A stretch of DNA of 64,000 nucleotides from Pseudomonas sp. ATCC 13867 (GCF_000349845.1 NC_020829.1:62001-126000), one strand, 5' to 3'; shown: positions 20,080 to 28,765, counted from the stretch's first letter. The notes: generated by a model from the letters alone, not told the origin. Numbers and translations: made by a program.

Positions 20080-21594
20080 TTACGGTTGCGGATAGCGGGC
20101 GCGGCGCTCCAGATCGTCGAGGTCGATGTGGTTGCGCATGTACTGCTGGCTGGCGTCGACCAGGGGCTGGTGATCCCAGCTTTTCAGCGTGCCGTGGGCC
20201 AGCGCGTCGGCCACCAGTCGGCGGCGGCGCTGGCTGGCCAGTACTTGCCGGGTGATGGCTGGCACATCCCAGCGCGCGCGGGCTTCACCCAGCAGGTCGC
20301 GTACCAGGTTGGCGTGGGCCGGCGACGCCATGAGGTTCCGCAGCTCGCGCGGATCGTTGGCGACGTCGAACAGCAGGCACGGGTCCTGCTCGGAGTAGAT
20401 GAACTTGAAGTCGCCGCGACGGATCATCATCAGCGGGCTGACGGTGCCTTCGGCGGTGTATTCGCCGATCACTTCGTCGTGGCCGCCGACGCCTTGCAGG
20501 TGCGGCAGCAGCGAGCGGCCATCGAGATCGACGCCGGGCTCGACCTGCCCGCCGGCCAGCTCGACGAGGGTCGGCAGCAGGTCGACGGTGGACACCGACT
20601 GGCTGACCCGATGCGCGGCGAAACGCTTGGGCGCGTGCACCAGCAGCGGCACGCGGGCGGCCATCTCGAACCAGTGCATCTTGTACCAGAGGCCGCGCTC
20701 GCCCAGCATGTCGCCGTGGTCGCCGGAGAACACGATCAGGGTGTCATCGGCCAGGCCGCAATCCTCCAGGGTGCGCAGCAGCGCGCCGATCTGCGCGTCG
20801 ACATAGCTGCAGGCGCCGAAGTAGGCGCGGCGGGCGGCGCGCACCTTCTCCTCGGGCATCTCCCGGCCCCACAGGTCGATCACCTTGAGCAGGCGCCGGG
20901 AGTGCGGGTCCTGCTCGTCCTGGGCGATCTGTACCGCGGGCAGCGGGATGTCCTCGTCGCGGTACAGGTCCCAGTACTCGCGCGGAATGGTGTAGGGGTC
21001 GTGCGGGTGGGTCATGGACACGGTGAGGCAGAACGGCTGCTCGGGGTGTTCGCGCACGTGGTCGTAGAGGTACTGGCGCGCCTTGAACACCACCTCCTCG
21101 TCGAAGTCGAGCTGGTTGGTGCGCACGCAGGGACCGGCCTGCAGCACCGAGGACATGTTGTGGTACCAGCTCGGGCGCACGTCCGGCTCGTCCCAGTTCA
21201 CCGCCCAGCCGTAGTCGGCGGGGTAGATGTCGCTGGTCAGGCGCTCCTCGTAGCCGTGCAACTGGTCCGGACCGCAGAAGTGCATCTTGCCCGACAGCGC
21301 GGTGCGGTAGCCGAGGCGGCGCAGATAGTGCGCGTAGGTGGGGACGTCGGCAGCAAAGTCGGCGGCGTTGTCCCAGGCGCCGATCTTCGTCGGCAGCTGG
21401 CCGCTTACCAGGGTGAAGCGCGAGGGCGCACAGAGCGGGCTGTTGCAGTAGGCCGAGTCGAAGACCACGCCTTCGCCAGCGAGGCGTGAAAGATTGGGCA
21501 GCTTGATCGGCGACTGTTCGTCGTAGAAGGGCAGGAGCGGCGCGGCCATCTGGTCGGCCATGATGAAGAGGATGTTCGGGCGCTGGCGCTTCAT
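20080..21594 (-). CDS. betC: Choline sulfatase BetC
   Basis: Arylsulfatase-fold enzyme of 504 aa that hydrolyses choline-O-sulfate to choline and sulfate in the cytoplasm. The sulfatase signature SPLCAPSRFTLVSGQLP contains Cys55, the residue that must be converted to formylglycine. N-terminal metal Asp lies in NILFIMADQ, and a further metal site in VFSGDHGDMLGERGLWYK. The C-terminal choline-sulfatase domain is present. First gene of a leftward operon, divergent from the LysR gene betR. Confidence 0.94.
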   Translation of the reverse strand: MKRQRPNILFIMADQMAAPLLPFYDEQSPIKLPNLSRLAGEGVVFDSAYCNSPLCAPSRFTLVSGQLPTKIGAWDNAADFAADVPTYAHYLRRLGYRTALSGKMHFCGPDQLHGYEERLTSDIYPADYGWAVNWDEPDVRPSWYHNMSSVLQAGPCVRTNQLDFDEEVVFKARQYLYDHVREHPEQPFCLTVSMTHPHDPYTIPREYWDLYRDEDIPLPAVQIAQDEQDPHSRRLLKVIDLWGREMPEEKVRAARRAYFGACSYVDAQIGALLRTLEDCGLADDTLIVFSGDHGDMLGERGLWYKMHWFEMAARVPLLVHAPKRFAAHRVSQSVSTVDLLPTLVELAGGQVEPGVDLDGRSLLPHLQGVGGHDEVIGEYTAEGTVSPLMMIRRGDFKFIYSEQDPCLLFDVANDPRELRNLMASPAHANLVRDLLGEARARWDVPAITRQVLASQRRRRLVADALAHGTLKSWDHQPLVDASQQYMRNHIDLDDLERRARYPQP

Positions 21595-21723
21595 GGCGTT
21601 GGGCTTATCCTGTTGGCGCTGTTATGGGATGCTGTGCGATACGAGTCTGTAGGCTGCTGGATACGGGGTGAAGTGCATGGCGGAGCATGCTTCGGATAAC
21701 GTCTGCTTATGCGAGAGCAAGCC

Positions 21724-22620
21724 ATGAGCGTGCCGCTGGAACTGTTGCGCGTGTTCGAGTCAGCCGCCCGGCTGCTCAGTTTCACCGCCGCCGCCGGCGA
21801 GCTGCGCACCACCCAGCCGGCGGTCAGCCAGCAGATCAAGCGCCTGGAGAAACTCCTCGCCGTGCGCCTGTTTGACCGCATCCACCGGGGCATCGCCCTC
21901 ACCGAAAGTGGACAGGTGCTGCAGCAGCACGTTCAGATCGGTTTGGAGAGCATCGACGCCGGCATCGCCGCGATCACCGCGAAACATCCCCACGAAGTGC
22001 TGCAGGTCGCCACCGATTTCGCCTTCGCCGCCTACTGGCTGATGCCGCGCCTGCCGCGCTTCCGCCAGGCGCATCCGGAGCTGGACGTCGGCCTGATCAG
22101 CAGCGACCGCAGCCCGATTGCCCTGCGCAGCGACATCGATGTGGCCATCGCCTTCGGCGACGGGCGCTTCAAGCATGGCGAGGCGCTGCGCCTGTTCAGC
22201 GAGGAAGTCTTCCCGGTGTGCAGCCCGCGCCTGCTCGAAGGCCGCGAGCTGCCGCTGTCGCCCCAGGCGCTCACCGAGCTGCCGCTGCTGCACCTCAAGC
22301 CCGAGGCCTCCAGCCGCTGGTTCGACTGGGGCGGCGTATACCGCGCGCTGGGTATCGACGGTGCACCGGCACCGGCCGGGCTGCGCTTCGACAACTACAC
22401 CCTGCTGGTGCAGGCGGCCATCGCCGGGCAGGGCGTGGCCATCGGCTGGCGGCATCTGGTCGACGAACTGCTGGAACAGGGGTTACTGTGCCGGCCCCTC
22501 GCCGGATCGCTGCAATCGCGCTTCGGCTATTACGCCGTGCTGCCCGAGCGCAAACGGCGGATGCGCCTGGTGCAGCGATTCGTCGACTGGCTGCAGGCGG
22601 AACTGGAGCAGGACCGATGA
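21724..22620 (+). CDS. betR: LysR-type regulator of choline sulfatase operon
   Basis: LysR regulator of 298 aa. N-terminal helix-turn-helix (LLRVFESAARLLSFTAAAGELRTTQPAVSQQIKRLE) and a GcvA-like effector-binding domain. It diverges from betC, so it most likely controls betC-choX-sulP; the ligand would be choline-sulfate or a product, by analogy with other Pseudomonas. ATG 21724 is chosen; an in-frame ATG at 21709 has no ribosome site and adds five residues. Its stop overlaps the next start. Confidence 0.85.
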   Translation: MSVPLELLRVFESAARLLSFTAAAGELRTTQPAVSQQIKRLEKLLAVRLFDRIHRGIALTESGQVLQQHVQIGLESIDAGIAAITAKHPHEVLQVATDFAFAAYWLMPRLPRFRQAHPELDVGLISSDRSPIALRSDIDVAIAFGDGRFKHGEALRLFSEEVFPVCSPRLLEGRELPLSPQALTELPLLHLKPEASSRWFDWGGVYRALGIDGAPAPAGLRFDNYTLLVQAAIAGQGVAIGWRHLVDELLEQGLLCRPLAGSLQSRFGYYAVLPERKRRMRLVQRFVDWLQAELEQDR

Positions 22621-22949
22621 GCGAGATTCAGGACTTCCACGCCCACGTCTATTTCGACGCCGGCAGCATCGAGCGTGCCCGTGCGCTGTGCGAGGAGGCG
22701 GGGCGCCGCTTCGGTGCGAAGATGGGCCGCGTCCACGAGCGACCGGTCGGCCCGCACCCGGACTGGAGCTGCCAGCTGGCCTTCGACAATGCCACCTTCG
22801 CCACCCTGGTGCCCTGGCTGGCGCTGAACCGCGACGGCCTGGCGATCCTCGTCCACCCCAATACCGGCAACGATCTGCGCGATCACCGCGACTACGCCAT
22901 GTGGCTGGGCGAAGTGCGGCCGCTGGACCTCTCGCAGTTCACGAGCTGA
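22617..22949 (+). CDS. DOPA 4,5-dioxygenase-family protein
   Basis: Small cytoplasmic protein of 110 aa with the fingerprint of the DOPA-dioxygenase family: FHAHVYFDA (metal His pair), VGPHPDWSCQLAF and LVHPNTGNDLRDH with further His residues. In fungi and plants these open catechol rings; bacterial forms are poorly characterised. ATG 22617 overlaps the betR stop (ATGA), so it is translated with the regulator. A longer frame from 22218 runs inside betR and is not used. Confidence 0.85.
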   Translation: MSEIQDFHAHVYFDAGSIERARALCEEAGRRFGAKMGRVHERPVGPHPDWSCQLAFDNATFATLVPWLALNRDGLAILVHPNTGNDLRDHRDYAMWLGEVRPLDLSQFTS

Positions 22950-22962
22950 CACTTTTTTGCAT

Positions 22963-22979
22963 TCGATAATAATTCTCGA
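22963..22979. promoter_or_regulatory. Fur-box-like palindrome upstream of the FecI-type sigma gene
   Basis: TCGATAATAATTCTCGA is a 17-bp palindrome with one mismatched pair and an AT-rich core resembling the GATAAT half-sites of Fur boxes. It ends 73 bp before the sigma factor start. Iron repression of the fecI-type gene is expected for such systems. Confidence 0.7.
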
Positions 22980-23052
22980 TTCGGTGTATGCTGCCGACCC
23001 TTCTTATCGGCCTGACAGACGTTGGCCGGTTTTCCAGGGTATTTCGGTCATC

Positions 23053-23574
23053 ATGCGGCGTTTCGCCTCCTCCTCCCTGCTGCAGAGCTTCCAGGCGCAC
23101 TACGCAGACCTGATGCGCTTCCTCGCCCGCAGGCTGGGGGACAACCAGCGCGCCGCCGACGTCGCCCAGGACACCTGGCTGCGCCTGGCCGACCACCCCG
23201 CCGAAGCCGAGGTGCAGGACCCGCGCGCCTACCTGTTTCGCGTGGCCGGCAACATCGCCATCGACAACCTGCGCCGCGAGGGTCGGCTGGCGGAGCTGCA
23301 TGTCGACGAAACTGCCGCCAACGACCTGAGCGATCCTGCATCCGGGCTGGAGCACCGCCTGCTCGTCCATGAGGCGCTGGAGCATCTGGACGCCGCCCTC
23401 GACCAGTTGCCGGCGAACGCCCGCGAGGCGCTGCTGATGAACCGCCTCGACGGCCTCACCCACGCGCAGATCGCCCAGCGCCTGGGCGTGTCCGAGAGCA
23501 TGGTGGGCAAGTACATCGTCCAGGCCATGCGCCATTGCCGCGACTGGGCGCAGCGCCAGGAGGGCACGCCATGA
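23053..23574 (+). CDS. ECF sigma factor, FecI type
   Basis: Extracytoplasmic-function sigma factor of 173 aa. Region 2 is at about 12-75 (ADLMRFLARRLGDNQRAADVAQDTWLRLAD) and region 4 at about 115-165 (LDQLPANAREALLMNRLDGLTHAQIAQRLGVSESMVGKYI). ATG 23053 matches the family start; an earlier in-frame ATG at 22957 would lie inside the Fur-box region. It overlaps the fecR-like gene by 4 bp and should direct transcription of the downstream TonB receptor gene when the ligand is present. Confidence 0.93.
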   Translation: MRRFASSSLLQSFQAHYADLMRFLARRLGDNQRAADVAQDTWLRLADHPAEAEVQDPRAYLFRVAGNIAIDNLRREGRLAELHVDETAANDLSDPASGLEHRLLVHEALEHLDAALDQLPANAREALLMNRLDGLTHAQIAQRLGVSESMVGKYIVQAMRHCRDWAQRQEGTP

Positions 23575-24515
23575 GCCGCGTGGACCTTTCGGACGAGGCC
23601 ATCGAGCGCCTGGTGCAGCTGCATTCGGGCAGCGCCGGCCCCGCCGAGCGCATGGATTTCCTGCGCTGGCGCGGGCAGAGCGCCGAGCACGAACGCGCCG
23701 CCTGCGAGGCTGAAGCCCTGTGGGGTGCGCTGCCGGAAACGCGCAGTGCTGAAAGCTATCGCCAGCGCGCGCGGCGTCCCCGTCGCCTGCTGGCGCTGGC
23801 GGCGGCTGCGTGCGTTGCCGCTATCGCGGTGACGCTCGCCCTGCCCGAGCCGCTGGCCGGGCTGTATGCCGATTACGCCACCCGCACCGGCGAGCGGCGG
23901 ATGCTGGAGCTGGCCGACGGCAGCCGTGTCTGGTTGAACAGCGACAGTGCGCTGTCGGTGGACTTCAGCCCGCAGCAGCGGCGCCTGCGCCTGCATGGCG
24001 GCGAGGCGTTGTTCGAGGTGGCCAAGGACCCGGCACGGCCGTTCATCGTCGAAGCCAGGGGCGGCGAAGTGCGCGCCGTGGGTACGCGCTTCGATGTCGA
24101 CAGCCGCGGGCCGCAGGTGCGCGTGGACGTGACCGAGGGCATCGTGCAGGTGAACAGCGCCGGCAGCGAGCCGGTGCGTTTGTCCGCTGGCGAGCGCCTG
24201 AGCTATCAAGAGAGTGCCGCGCCCGAGCCGGTGCAGTCGCTGGACCTGTCCAGCGCCAGCGCCTGGCAGCGCGGCAAGCTGATCTTCAACCAGCGCCCGC
24301 TGGGCGAAGTCCTCGATGAACTGGAGCGCTACGTCCCCGGCCGCATCGTGCTGACCGACAGCGCGCTGCGCCAGCACAAGGTCAGCGGCGTGTTCGACCT
24401 GCAGGATCCCGGCGCCCTGCTCAAGACCCTGGAGCGGTTGCAGCCGGTGACCGTCACCCATATTCCCTGGCTGGTGCTGATTCGCCCCGCGCCAAAGCTG
24501 GATAGCTCTTCGTAG
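23571..24515 (+). CDS. FecR-type anti-sigma/sigma regulator
   Basis: Inner-membrane signalling protein of 314 aa. The N-terminal cytoplasmic DUF4880 domain (FLRWRGQSAEHERAACEAEALW) is followed by one transmembrane helix near residues 68-88, then the periplasmic FecR domain (YADYATRTGERRMLELADGSRV; ALFEVAKDPARPF; GTRFDV) and a C-terminal secretin-like segment (GRIVLTDSALRQHKVSGVFDL) that should contact the receptor's signalling domain. Its stop codon TAG lies inside a REP unit, so the last codons are set by the repeat boundary. Confidence 0.93.
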   Translation: MSRVDLSDEAIERLVQLHSGSAGPAERMDFLRWRGQSAEHERAACEAEALWGALPETRSAESYRQRARRPRRLLALAAAACVAAIAVTLALPEPLAGLYADYATRTGERRMLELADGSRVWLNSDSALSVDFSPQQRRLRLHGGEALFEVAKDPARPFIVEARGGEVRAVGTRFDVDSRGPQVRVDVTEGIVQVNSAGSEPVRLSAGERLSYQESAAPEPVQSLDLSSASAWQRGKLIFNQRPLGEVLDELERYVPGRIVLTDSALRQHKVSGVFDLQDPGALLKTLERLQPVTVTHIPWLVLIRPAPKLDSSS

Positions 24516-24591
24516 GAGCGAGCTTGCTCGCGAACCGCCGCCCAACTCCTGAGCGGCCGGGAAATCCGTTCGCGAGCAAGCTCGCTCCTAC
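24512..24591. repeat. REP pair (REPIN 6), overlapping the fecR stop
   Basis: GTAGGAGCG-type unit at 24512-24535 and inverse at 24568-24591. The TAG at 24513-24515 of the first unit is the stop codon of the FecR-type gene. Confidence 0.95.
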
Positions 24592-24620
24592 AAGGGACCT
24601 CTGCCCTGTGCCGGTGGAGC

Positions 24621-24659
24621 CGTAGGGCGAATAACGCCCCCGGCGTTATTCGCCCTACG
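24621..24659. repeat. Perfect 18-bp hairpin, GTAGGGCG repeat family
   Basis: Arms 24621-24638 (CGTAGGGCGAATAACGCC) and 24642-24659 are exact reverse complements with a 3-nt CCC loop. The same GTAGGGCG / CGCCCTAC ends occur at 55460-55586. It lies in the gap before the TonB receptor gene and is distinct from the REP family. No T-run follows directly, though the hairpin could act as a terminator. Confidence 0.9.
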
Positions 24660-24685
24660 AAAGCGATTCCCGCCCGCTCACACAA

Positions 24686-24704
24686 GAAAATGAAAATTTT
24701 TTGC
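24686..24704. promoter_or_regulatory. Possible Fur box upstream of TonB receptor
   Basis: A 19-bp AT-rich stretch beginning GAAAATGAAAAT matches about 13 of 19 positions of the classic Fur consensus. It lies about 100 bp before the receptor start. Weaker than the site upstream of the sigma gene. Confidence 0.4.
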
Positions 24705-24804
24705 ATTTGCCACTGCAAGGTTTGCCTGGCCGTTTCGTCGTAGGCAGGAACGCGAAGAATTCTCACTACGCGACCCTGCCCACACAAGAACGGATTTCAC
24801 CCGC

Positions 24805-27186
24805 ATGCATTACCGTCCTTCCCCGCTGCACCGCGCGCTGTTGCTGGCTTCCCTGCTCGGCGCCGCGCCCCTGGCCCATGCGGCCGGCTCCGCCGCCGTC
24901 GAGCTGCACATCGCCCCGCGCAGCCTGGACAGCGCGCTGACCCAGTTCGCCGATCAGGCCGGGCTGCACCTGCTGTTCAACTCCGAGGACATCCAGGGCC
25001 TGCAGAGCGAAGGGCTGGACGGTACCTACAGCACCGAGGAAGCGCTCAACCAGCTGCTCTCCGGCAGCGGCGTGAGCTGGCGTTTCACCGACGAGCGCAC
25101 CGTGCTGCTCAAGCGCGAGCAGGACGATTCCGCCGCCTTGAGCCTGGCGCCGATGCAGATCAGCGTGGCGGCGCGTACGCCCACCGATATCAGCTCGATT
25201 CCCGGCACGGTCTGGGTGGTCGACCAGACCCAACTGCGCGAGCAACTGGATACCGGCGTCAGCCTCAAGGAAGCCGTAGGCAAGCTGGTCCCCGGCCTCG
25301 ACCTGGCGCCGGAAGGCCGCACCAACTACGGCCAGAACATGCGCGGGCGCAACGTGCTGGTGATGATCGACGGCGTCAGCCAGAACAGCTCGCGCGGCCT
25401 GTCGCGCCAGTTCGACAGCATCTCGCCGTTCAACGTCGAGCGCATCGAAGTGCTCTCCGGCGCCAGCGCCATCTACGGCGGCGGCGCCACCGGCGGCATC
25501 ATCAACATCATCACCAAGAAGGGCGCGGCCGGCGATGCGCGCTTCGAGACGCAACTGGGTGCCAGCAGCGGCTTCAACAACAGCGACGACCTCTCCACCC
25601 GCGCCGCACAGTCCATCAGCGGCGGCAACGATCGCGTGGTCGGCCGCCTGGGCGTGTCGGCGGAGAAGAACGAGGCTTTCTACGACGGCGCCGGCAACCA
25701 GATCTTCATCGACAACACCCAGACCGACCTGCAGTACAACCGCACCGTCGACGTGATGGGCAACCTCACCGCGCAGTTCACCGACGAGCAGAGCCTCGAC
25801 CTGCTGGCGCAGTACTACGACTCGGGCAACGACGGCAGCACCGGCATCTACTTTCCCAACCTGAAGTACCAGGCGCCGTCGGACCTGGAGGATGCGCAGA
25901 TCCGCAGCGGCATGGACACCGACCTCGAGCCGCGCACCCGCCGCGTGCTGCTCAACGCCAACTACCACCACAGCAACCTGCTGGACCAGGACTTCTACCT
26001 GCAGGCTTACTACCGCAAGGAAGACGACAACTTCTATCCCTTCCCCTACTACAACCCCGGCAAGCCAACCGGCTCCAAGGGCGTGTACTTCGCCGCCTCG
26101 CAGCAGAACTTCGAGGTCAGCGGCCTGAAGGGCCTCTTCAGCAAGCAGTGGGATTCGCTGAAGTTCACCTACGGCGTGGACTTCGACCACGAGCGCTTCA
26201 ACGCCGAGCAGAAGGTCTTCGACCAGCGGCTGTCCTCCGAGAGCGGCGGCCTGGACCTGGAAACCGCCAGCAGCGCGCCGCGCTACCCCAGCTACATCGT
26301 CGACGGCCTGTCGGTGTACGGCCAACTGGACTGGAAGGTGACCGACCACCTGACCATTTCCGGCGGCGCGCGCCACCAGAAGATGGACGTCGAGGTGGAC
26401 GACTTCAAAGGCGTGCCCGGCGGCAGCAACGACTACCAGGTCAACCTGTTCAACCTCGGCGCGATCTACGACTTCAGCAATGGCCACCAGGTCTGGACCA
26501 ACTACAGCGAAGGCTTCGACCTGCCCGACCCGGCCAAGTACTACGGCAAGCCCGGCCTGTCGGTGGACGACAACCCGCTGGCCGGCATCAAGAGCCGCCA
26601 GGTCGAGACCGGCTGGCGCTACAGCGACCTGCAGTGGCAGGCTCAGGCGGCGGTCTATTACATCTGGTCGGACAAGATCATCACCACCGACCAGGCGACC
26701 CTGACCATCGACGTGCAGGACCAGAAGAGCCGCGACTTCGGCTTCGAGGGCGCGGTCACCCGCTACTTCGAGAATGGCTGGCAGGGCGGCACCACGCTGC
26801 ACCTGGTGCGTTCGGAAGAGGAAGATGCCGACGGCGACTGGATCAAGCGCGATGCGCGCTATGCGTCGCTGTCCAAATCCACCGCCTTCGTTGGCTGGGG
26901 CGATGGCGAGCGCAGTGCCCGCCTGCAGGCCCAGCACGCGTTCAACCTGAAGGATGATGCGGACCACGAGATCGACGGCTACACCACCTTCGACCTGATG
27001 GGCGAGCAGAAGACCGGTTTCGGCACCTTCAGCGCCGGTATCCAGAACCTGCTGGACAAGCAGTACAGCACCGTCTGGGGCCAGCGCGCCGCGCTGTTCT
27101 ATTCGCCGACCTACGGGCCGGCCTACCTCTACGACTACCAGGGCCGCGGGCGTACCTTCACCCTGGGCTGGAGCCTGGAGTATTGA
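24805..27186 (+). CDS. TonB-dependent siderophore receptor with signalling (STN) domain, IutA/ChtA-like
   Basis: Outer-membrane receptor of 793 aa. Signal peptide to about residue 26, then an STN signalling domain (about 30-105, VELHIAPRSLDSALTQFADQAG) that should talk to FecR. The TonB box and plug follow (about 115-245, with NMRGRNVLVMIDGVSQNSSRG and IEVLSGASAIYGGGATGGIINIITKKG), then a beta-barrel ending in an aromatic residue (LGWSLEY). The plug resembles hydroxamate/citrate siderophore receptors of the aerobactin (IutA, ChtA) group; the true ligand is unknown. It completes a sigma-FecR-receptor system and no siderophore biosynthesis genes are nearby, which suggests uptake of a foreign siderophore. 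Confidence 0.9.
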   Translation: MHYRPSPLHRALLLASLLGAAPLAHAAGSAAVELHIAPRSLDSALTQFADQAGLHLLFNSEDIQGLQSEGLDGTYSTEEALNQLLSGSGVSWRFTDERTVLLKREQDDSAALSLAPMQISVAARTPTDISSIPGTVWVVDQTQLREQLDTGVSLKEAVGKLVPGLDLAPEGRTNYGQNMRGRNVLVMIDGVSQNSSRGLSRQFDSISPFNVERIEVLSGASAIYGGGATGGIINIITKKGAAGDARFETQLGASSGFNNSDDLSTRAAQSISGGNDRVVGRLGVSAEKNEAFYDGAGNQIFIDNTQTDLQYNRTVDVMGNLTAQFTDEQSLDLLAQYYDSGNDGSTGIYFPNLKYQAPSDLEDAQIRSGMDTDLEPRTRRVLLNANYHHSNLLDQDFYLQAYYRKEDDNFYPFPYYNPGKPTGSKGVYFAASQQNFEVSGLKGLFSKQWDSLKFTYGVDFDHERFNAEQKVFDQRLSSESGGLDLETASSAPRYPSYIVDGLSVYGQLDWKVTDHLTISGGARHQKMDVEVDDFKGVPGGSNDYQVNLFNLGAIYDFSNGHQVWTNYSEGFDLPDPAKYYGKPGLSVDDNPLAGIKSRQVETGWRYSDLQWQAQAAVYYIWSDKIITTDQATLTIDVQDQKSRDFGFEGAVTRYFENGWQGGTTLHLVRSEEEDADGDWIKRDARYASLSKSTAFVGWGDGERSARLQAQHAFNLKDDADHEIDGYTTFDLMGEQKTGFGTFSAGIQNLLDKQYSTVWGQRAALFYSPTYGPAYLYDYQGRGRTFTLGWSLEY

Positions 27187-27200
27187 GGAGCTGAAAAGAT

Positions 27201-27518
27201 TCAGGCCACCTTTCCGGTGGCCTGATCGAGGGTTTCCACTATGCCGCCGCCAAGGCTTCGGCAGTGGCACAAGAGCACTTCGCCGAGCAGCTGCAACGAG
27301 GGCTCGGCGAAGTAGTCCAGCAGCGCCTCCTCGTCCTTCCAACTGCCCTGCAGCAGCCACGGCTGGCCGTTCTCCCGGACGACCAGCTGGCAGCGCAGGC
27401 ACCCCGGCGCGCGGCGTGCGCCGTCGACCAGGTTGTCGATCAGGGCGCCCAGTTCCGCCTCGTGCCCCAGCCGGGGGTGGATCTGCAATTCGTGTTCGAT
27501 GGGGGTTTGCCAGTGCAT
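27201..27518 (-). CDS. Antibiotic biosynthesis monooxygenase (ABM)-fold protein
   Basis: Cytoplasmic protein of 105 aa with the dimeric alpha-beta barrel pattern of the ABM/YgiN group: IHPRLGHEAELGALIDNLVDGARRAPGCLRCQLVV, then WLLQGSWKDEEALLDYFAEP. Such proteins include quinol monooxygenases and heme-degrading enzymes; the specific role cannot be told. It is convergent with the TonB receptor and divergent from the AraC regulator gene, which may control it. Confidence 0.8.
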   Translation of the reverse strand: MHWQTPIEHELQIHPRLGHEAELGALIDNLVDGARRAPGCLRCQLVVRENGQPWLLQGSWKDEEALLDYFAEPSLQLLGEVLLCHCRSLGGGIVETLDQATGKVA

Positions 27519-27828
27519 GTCCTGCCCTCCGCATTACGCCGAAGAAGTCCGGGGTGGCTCCTCGGACGACTGACAGGAAGATTACGGCCTGGCCAGGGCC
27601 GGACGTTATCCGGATGCTGCCGCCTTCTTGCCTGATCCTGCGTAACATTCGCCGTGTTCTGAAACAGGGTGTTTCCAGCCCCTGCACCGCCACGGTGCGC
27701 GAGCCGAAGCCGGCGTGGCTTGTCCATTCCTGCCGATTGCTTGCCTGATCCTCCAGCGGCTGCCTTACTGTCACACTCGCGCGGGCGTCGCGGGCGTAAG
27801 CTGCGAGCGCCGCCACTGGAGGTCCCGC
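27519..27828. promoter_or_regulatory. Divergent intergenic region with 22-bp direct repeats
   Basis: 310-bp gap between the ABM-fold gene (leftward) and the AraC regulator (rightward). It holds two direct copies of a 22-bp sequence beginning TGCCG and ending CTTGCCTGATCCT, at 27618-27639 and 27731-27752, matching at 19 of 22 positions with a 113-bp period. Paired direct repeats are typical of AraC-family operators, so they are candidate binding sites. No further gene is seen. Confidence 0.6.
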
Positions 27829-28761
27829 ATGTCCCAGCCCTACGATCCCGTCGCCGCCGGCCGCCAGGAGCTGGCCGACATCATCCAGCGCCACTGCCAG
27901 GCTGAAGGCGTCTTCGAAACCGCCGTCGATTCGCTGCTGCTGGCGCGCAGCGATTGTCCCAGCGAGGGGCGGATGCCGACCCTCTACCGCCCTGCCCTGT
28001 GCGTCATCGCCCAGGGCAGCAAGGAAATTCGCCTGGGCAGCGAGGTGTACCGCTACGACGAGCTCAACCTGCTGGTGGTGTCGGTGACCCTGCCGGTGTC
28101 CGGCCAGGTGATCGAGGCCTCGGAAGAAAAGCCCTACCTGTCGATCCGCCTGGACATCGACCCGGGCGAACTCACCCGGCTGATCGCCGAAGCGGGCCTT
28201 GCCGGCAGCACGCCACGGCCGGCCGGCCGCGGCATCTACCTGCAACGCGTGGATTGCACCGTGCTCGACGCCCTGCTGCGGCTCATGCGCCTGCTCGACA
28301 CGCCGCGCGATATCCCGATGCTGGCGCCGCTGTTCGTCCGTGAAATCCTATACCGCCTGCTGCGTGGCCCCCAGGGCCATCTGCTGCACGACCTGGCGAT
28401 GACCGACAGCCAGACCCACCGCGTCACCCGCGCCATCGAATGGCTCAACCGCAACTACGACAAGTCGCTGCGCATCGAGGAACTGGCCCGCGAGGTGAAC
28501 CTCAGCGTGTCCACCCTGCACCACCGCTTCAAGGAAGTGACCGCGCTGAGCCCGCTGCAGTACCAGAAGCAATTGCGCCTGCAGGAGGCGCGGCGGCTGA
28601 TGCTGTCGGAGGGGCTGGAAGTGGCGGTGGCCGGGCACCGCGTGGGCTATGAGAGCCCTTCGCAGTTCAGTCGCGAATACAGCCGCCTGTTCGGTGCGCC
28701 GCCACTGCGCGACCTGGCGAGCCTGCGCGGGGCGCTGGGCAGCGAGGCCGTGCCGGCCTGA
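27829..28761 (+). CDS. AraC-family transcriptional regulator (AraC_N/cupin type)
   Basis: Regulator of 310 aa with an N-terminal AraC_N domain (LYRPALCVIAQGSKEIRLGSEVYRYDELNLLVVSVTLPVSGQV) and a C-terminal double helix-turn-helix (RVTRAIEWLNRNYDKSLRIEELAREVNLSVSTLHHRFKEVT, then VGYESPSQFSREYSRLFG). Start ATG 27829 has GGAGG 10 bp upstream; the longer frame to 27715 has none. Relatives often activate a divergent oxidoreductase gene; here the divergent gene is the ABM-fold protein. Confidence 0.9.
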   Translation: MSQPYDPVAAGRQELADIIQRHCQAEGVFETAVDSLLLARSDCPSEGRMPTLYRPALCVIAQGSKEIRLGSEVYRYDELNLLVVSVTLPVSGQVIEASEEKPYLSIRLDIDPGELTRLIAEAGLAGSTPRPAGRGIYLQRVDCTVLDALLRLMRLLDTPRDIPMLAPLFVREILYRLLRGPQGHLLHDLAMTDSQTHRVTRAIEWLNRNYDKSLRIEELAREVNLSVSTLHHRFKEVTALSPLQYQKQLRLQEARRLMLSEGLEVAVAGHRVGYESPSQFSREYSRLFGAPPLRDLASLRGALGSEAVPA

Positions 28762-28765
28762 ATTT

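Noticed and set aside
24766..28245. Antisense open frame of more than 1100 codons across the TonB receptor and AraC genes
   Set aside because: Same explanation: the receptor on the other strand has clear signal peptide, STN, plug and barrel; the antisense frame has none.
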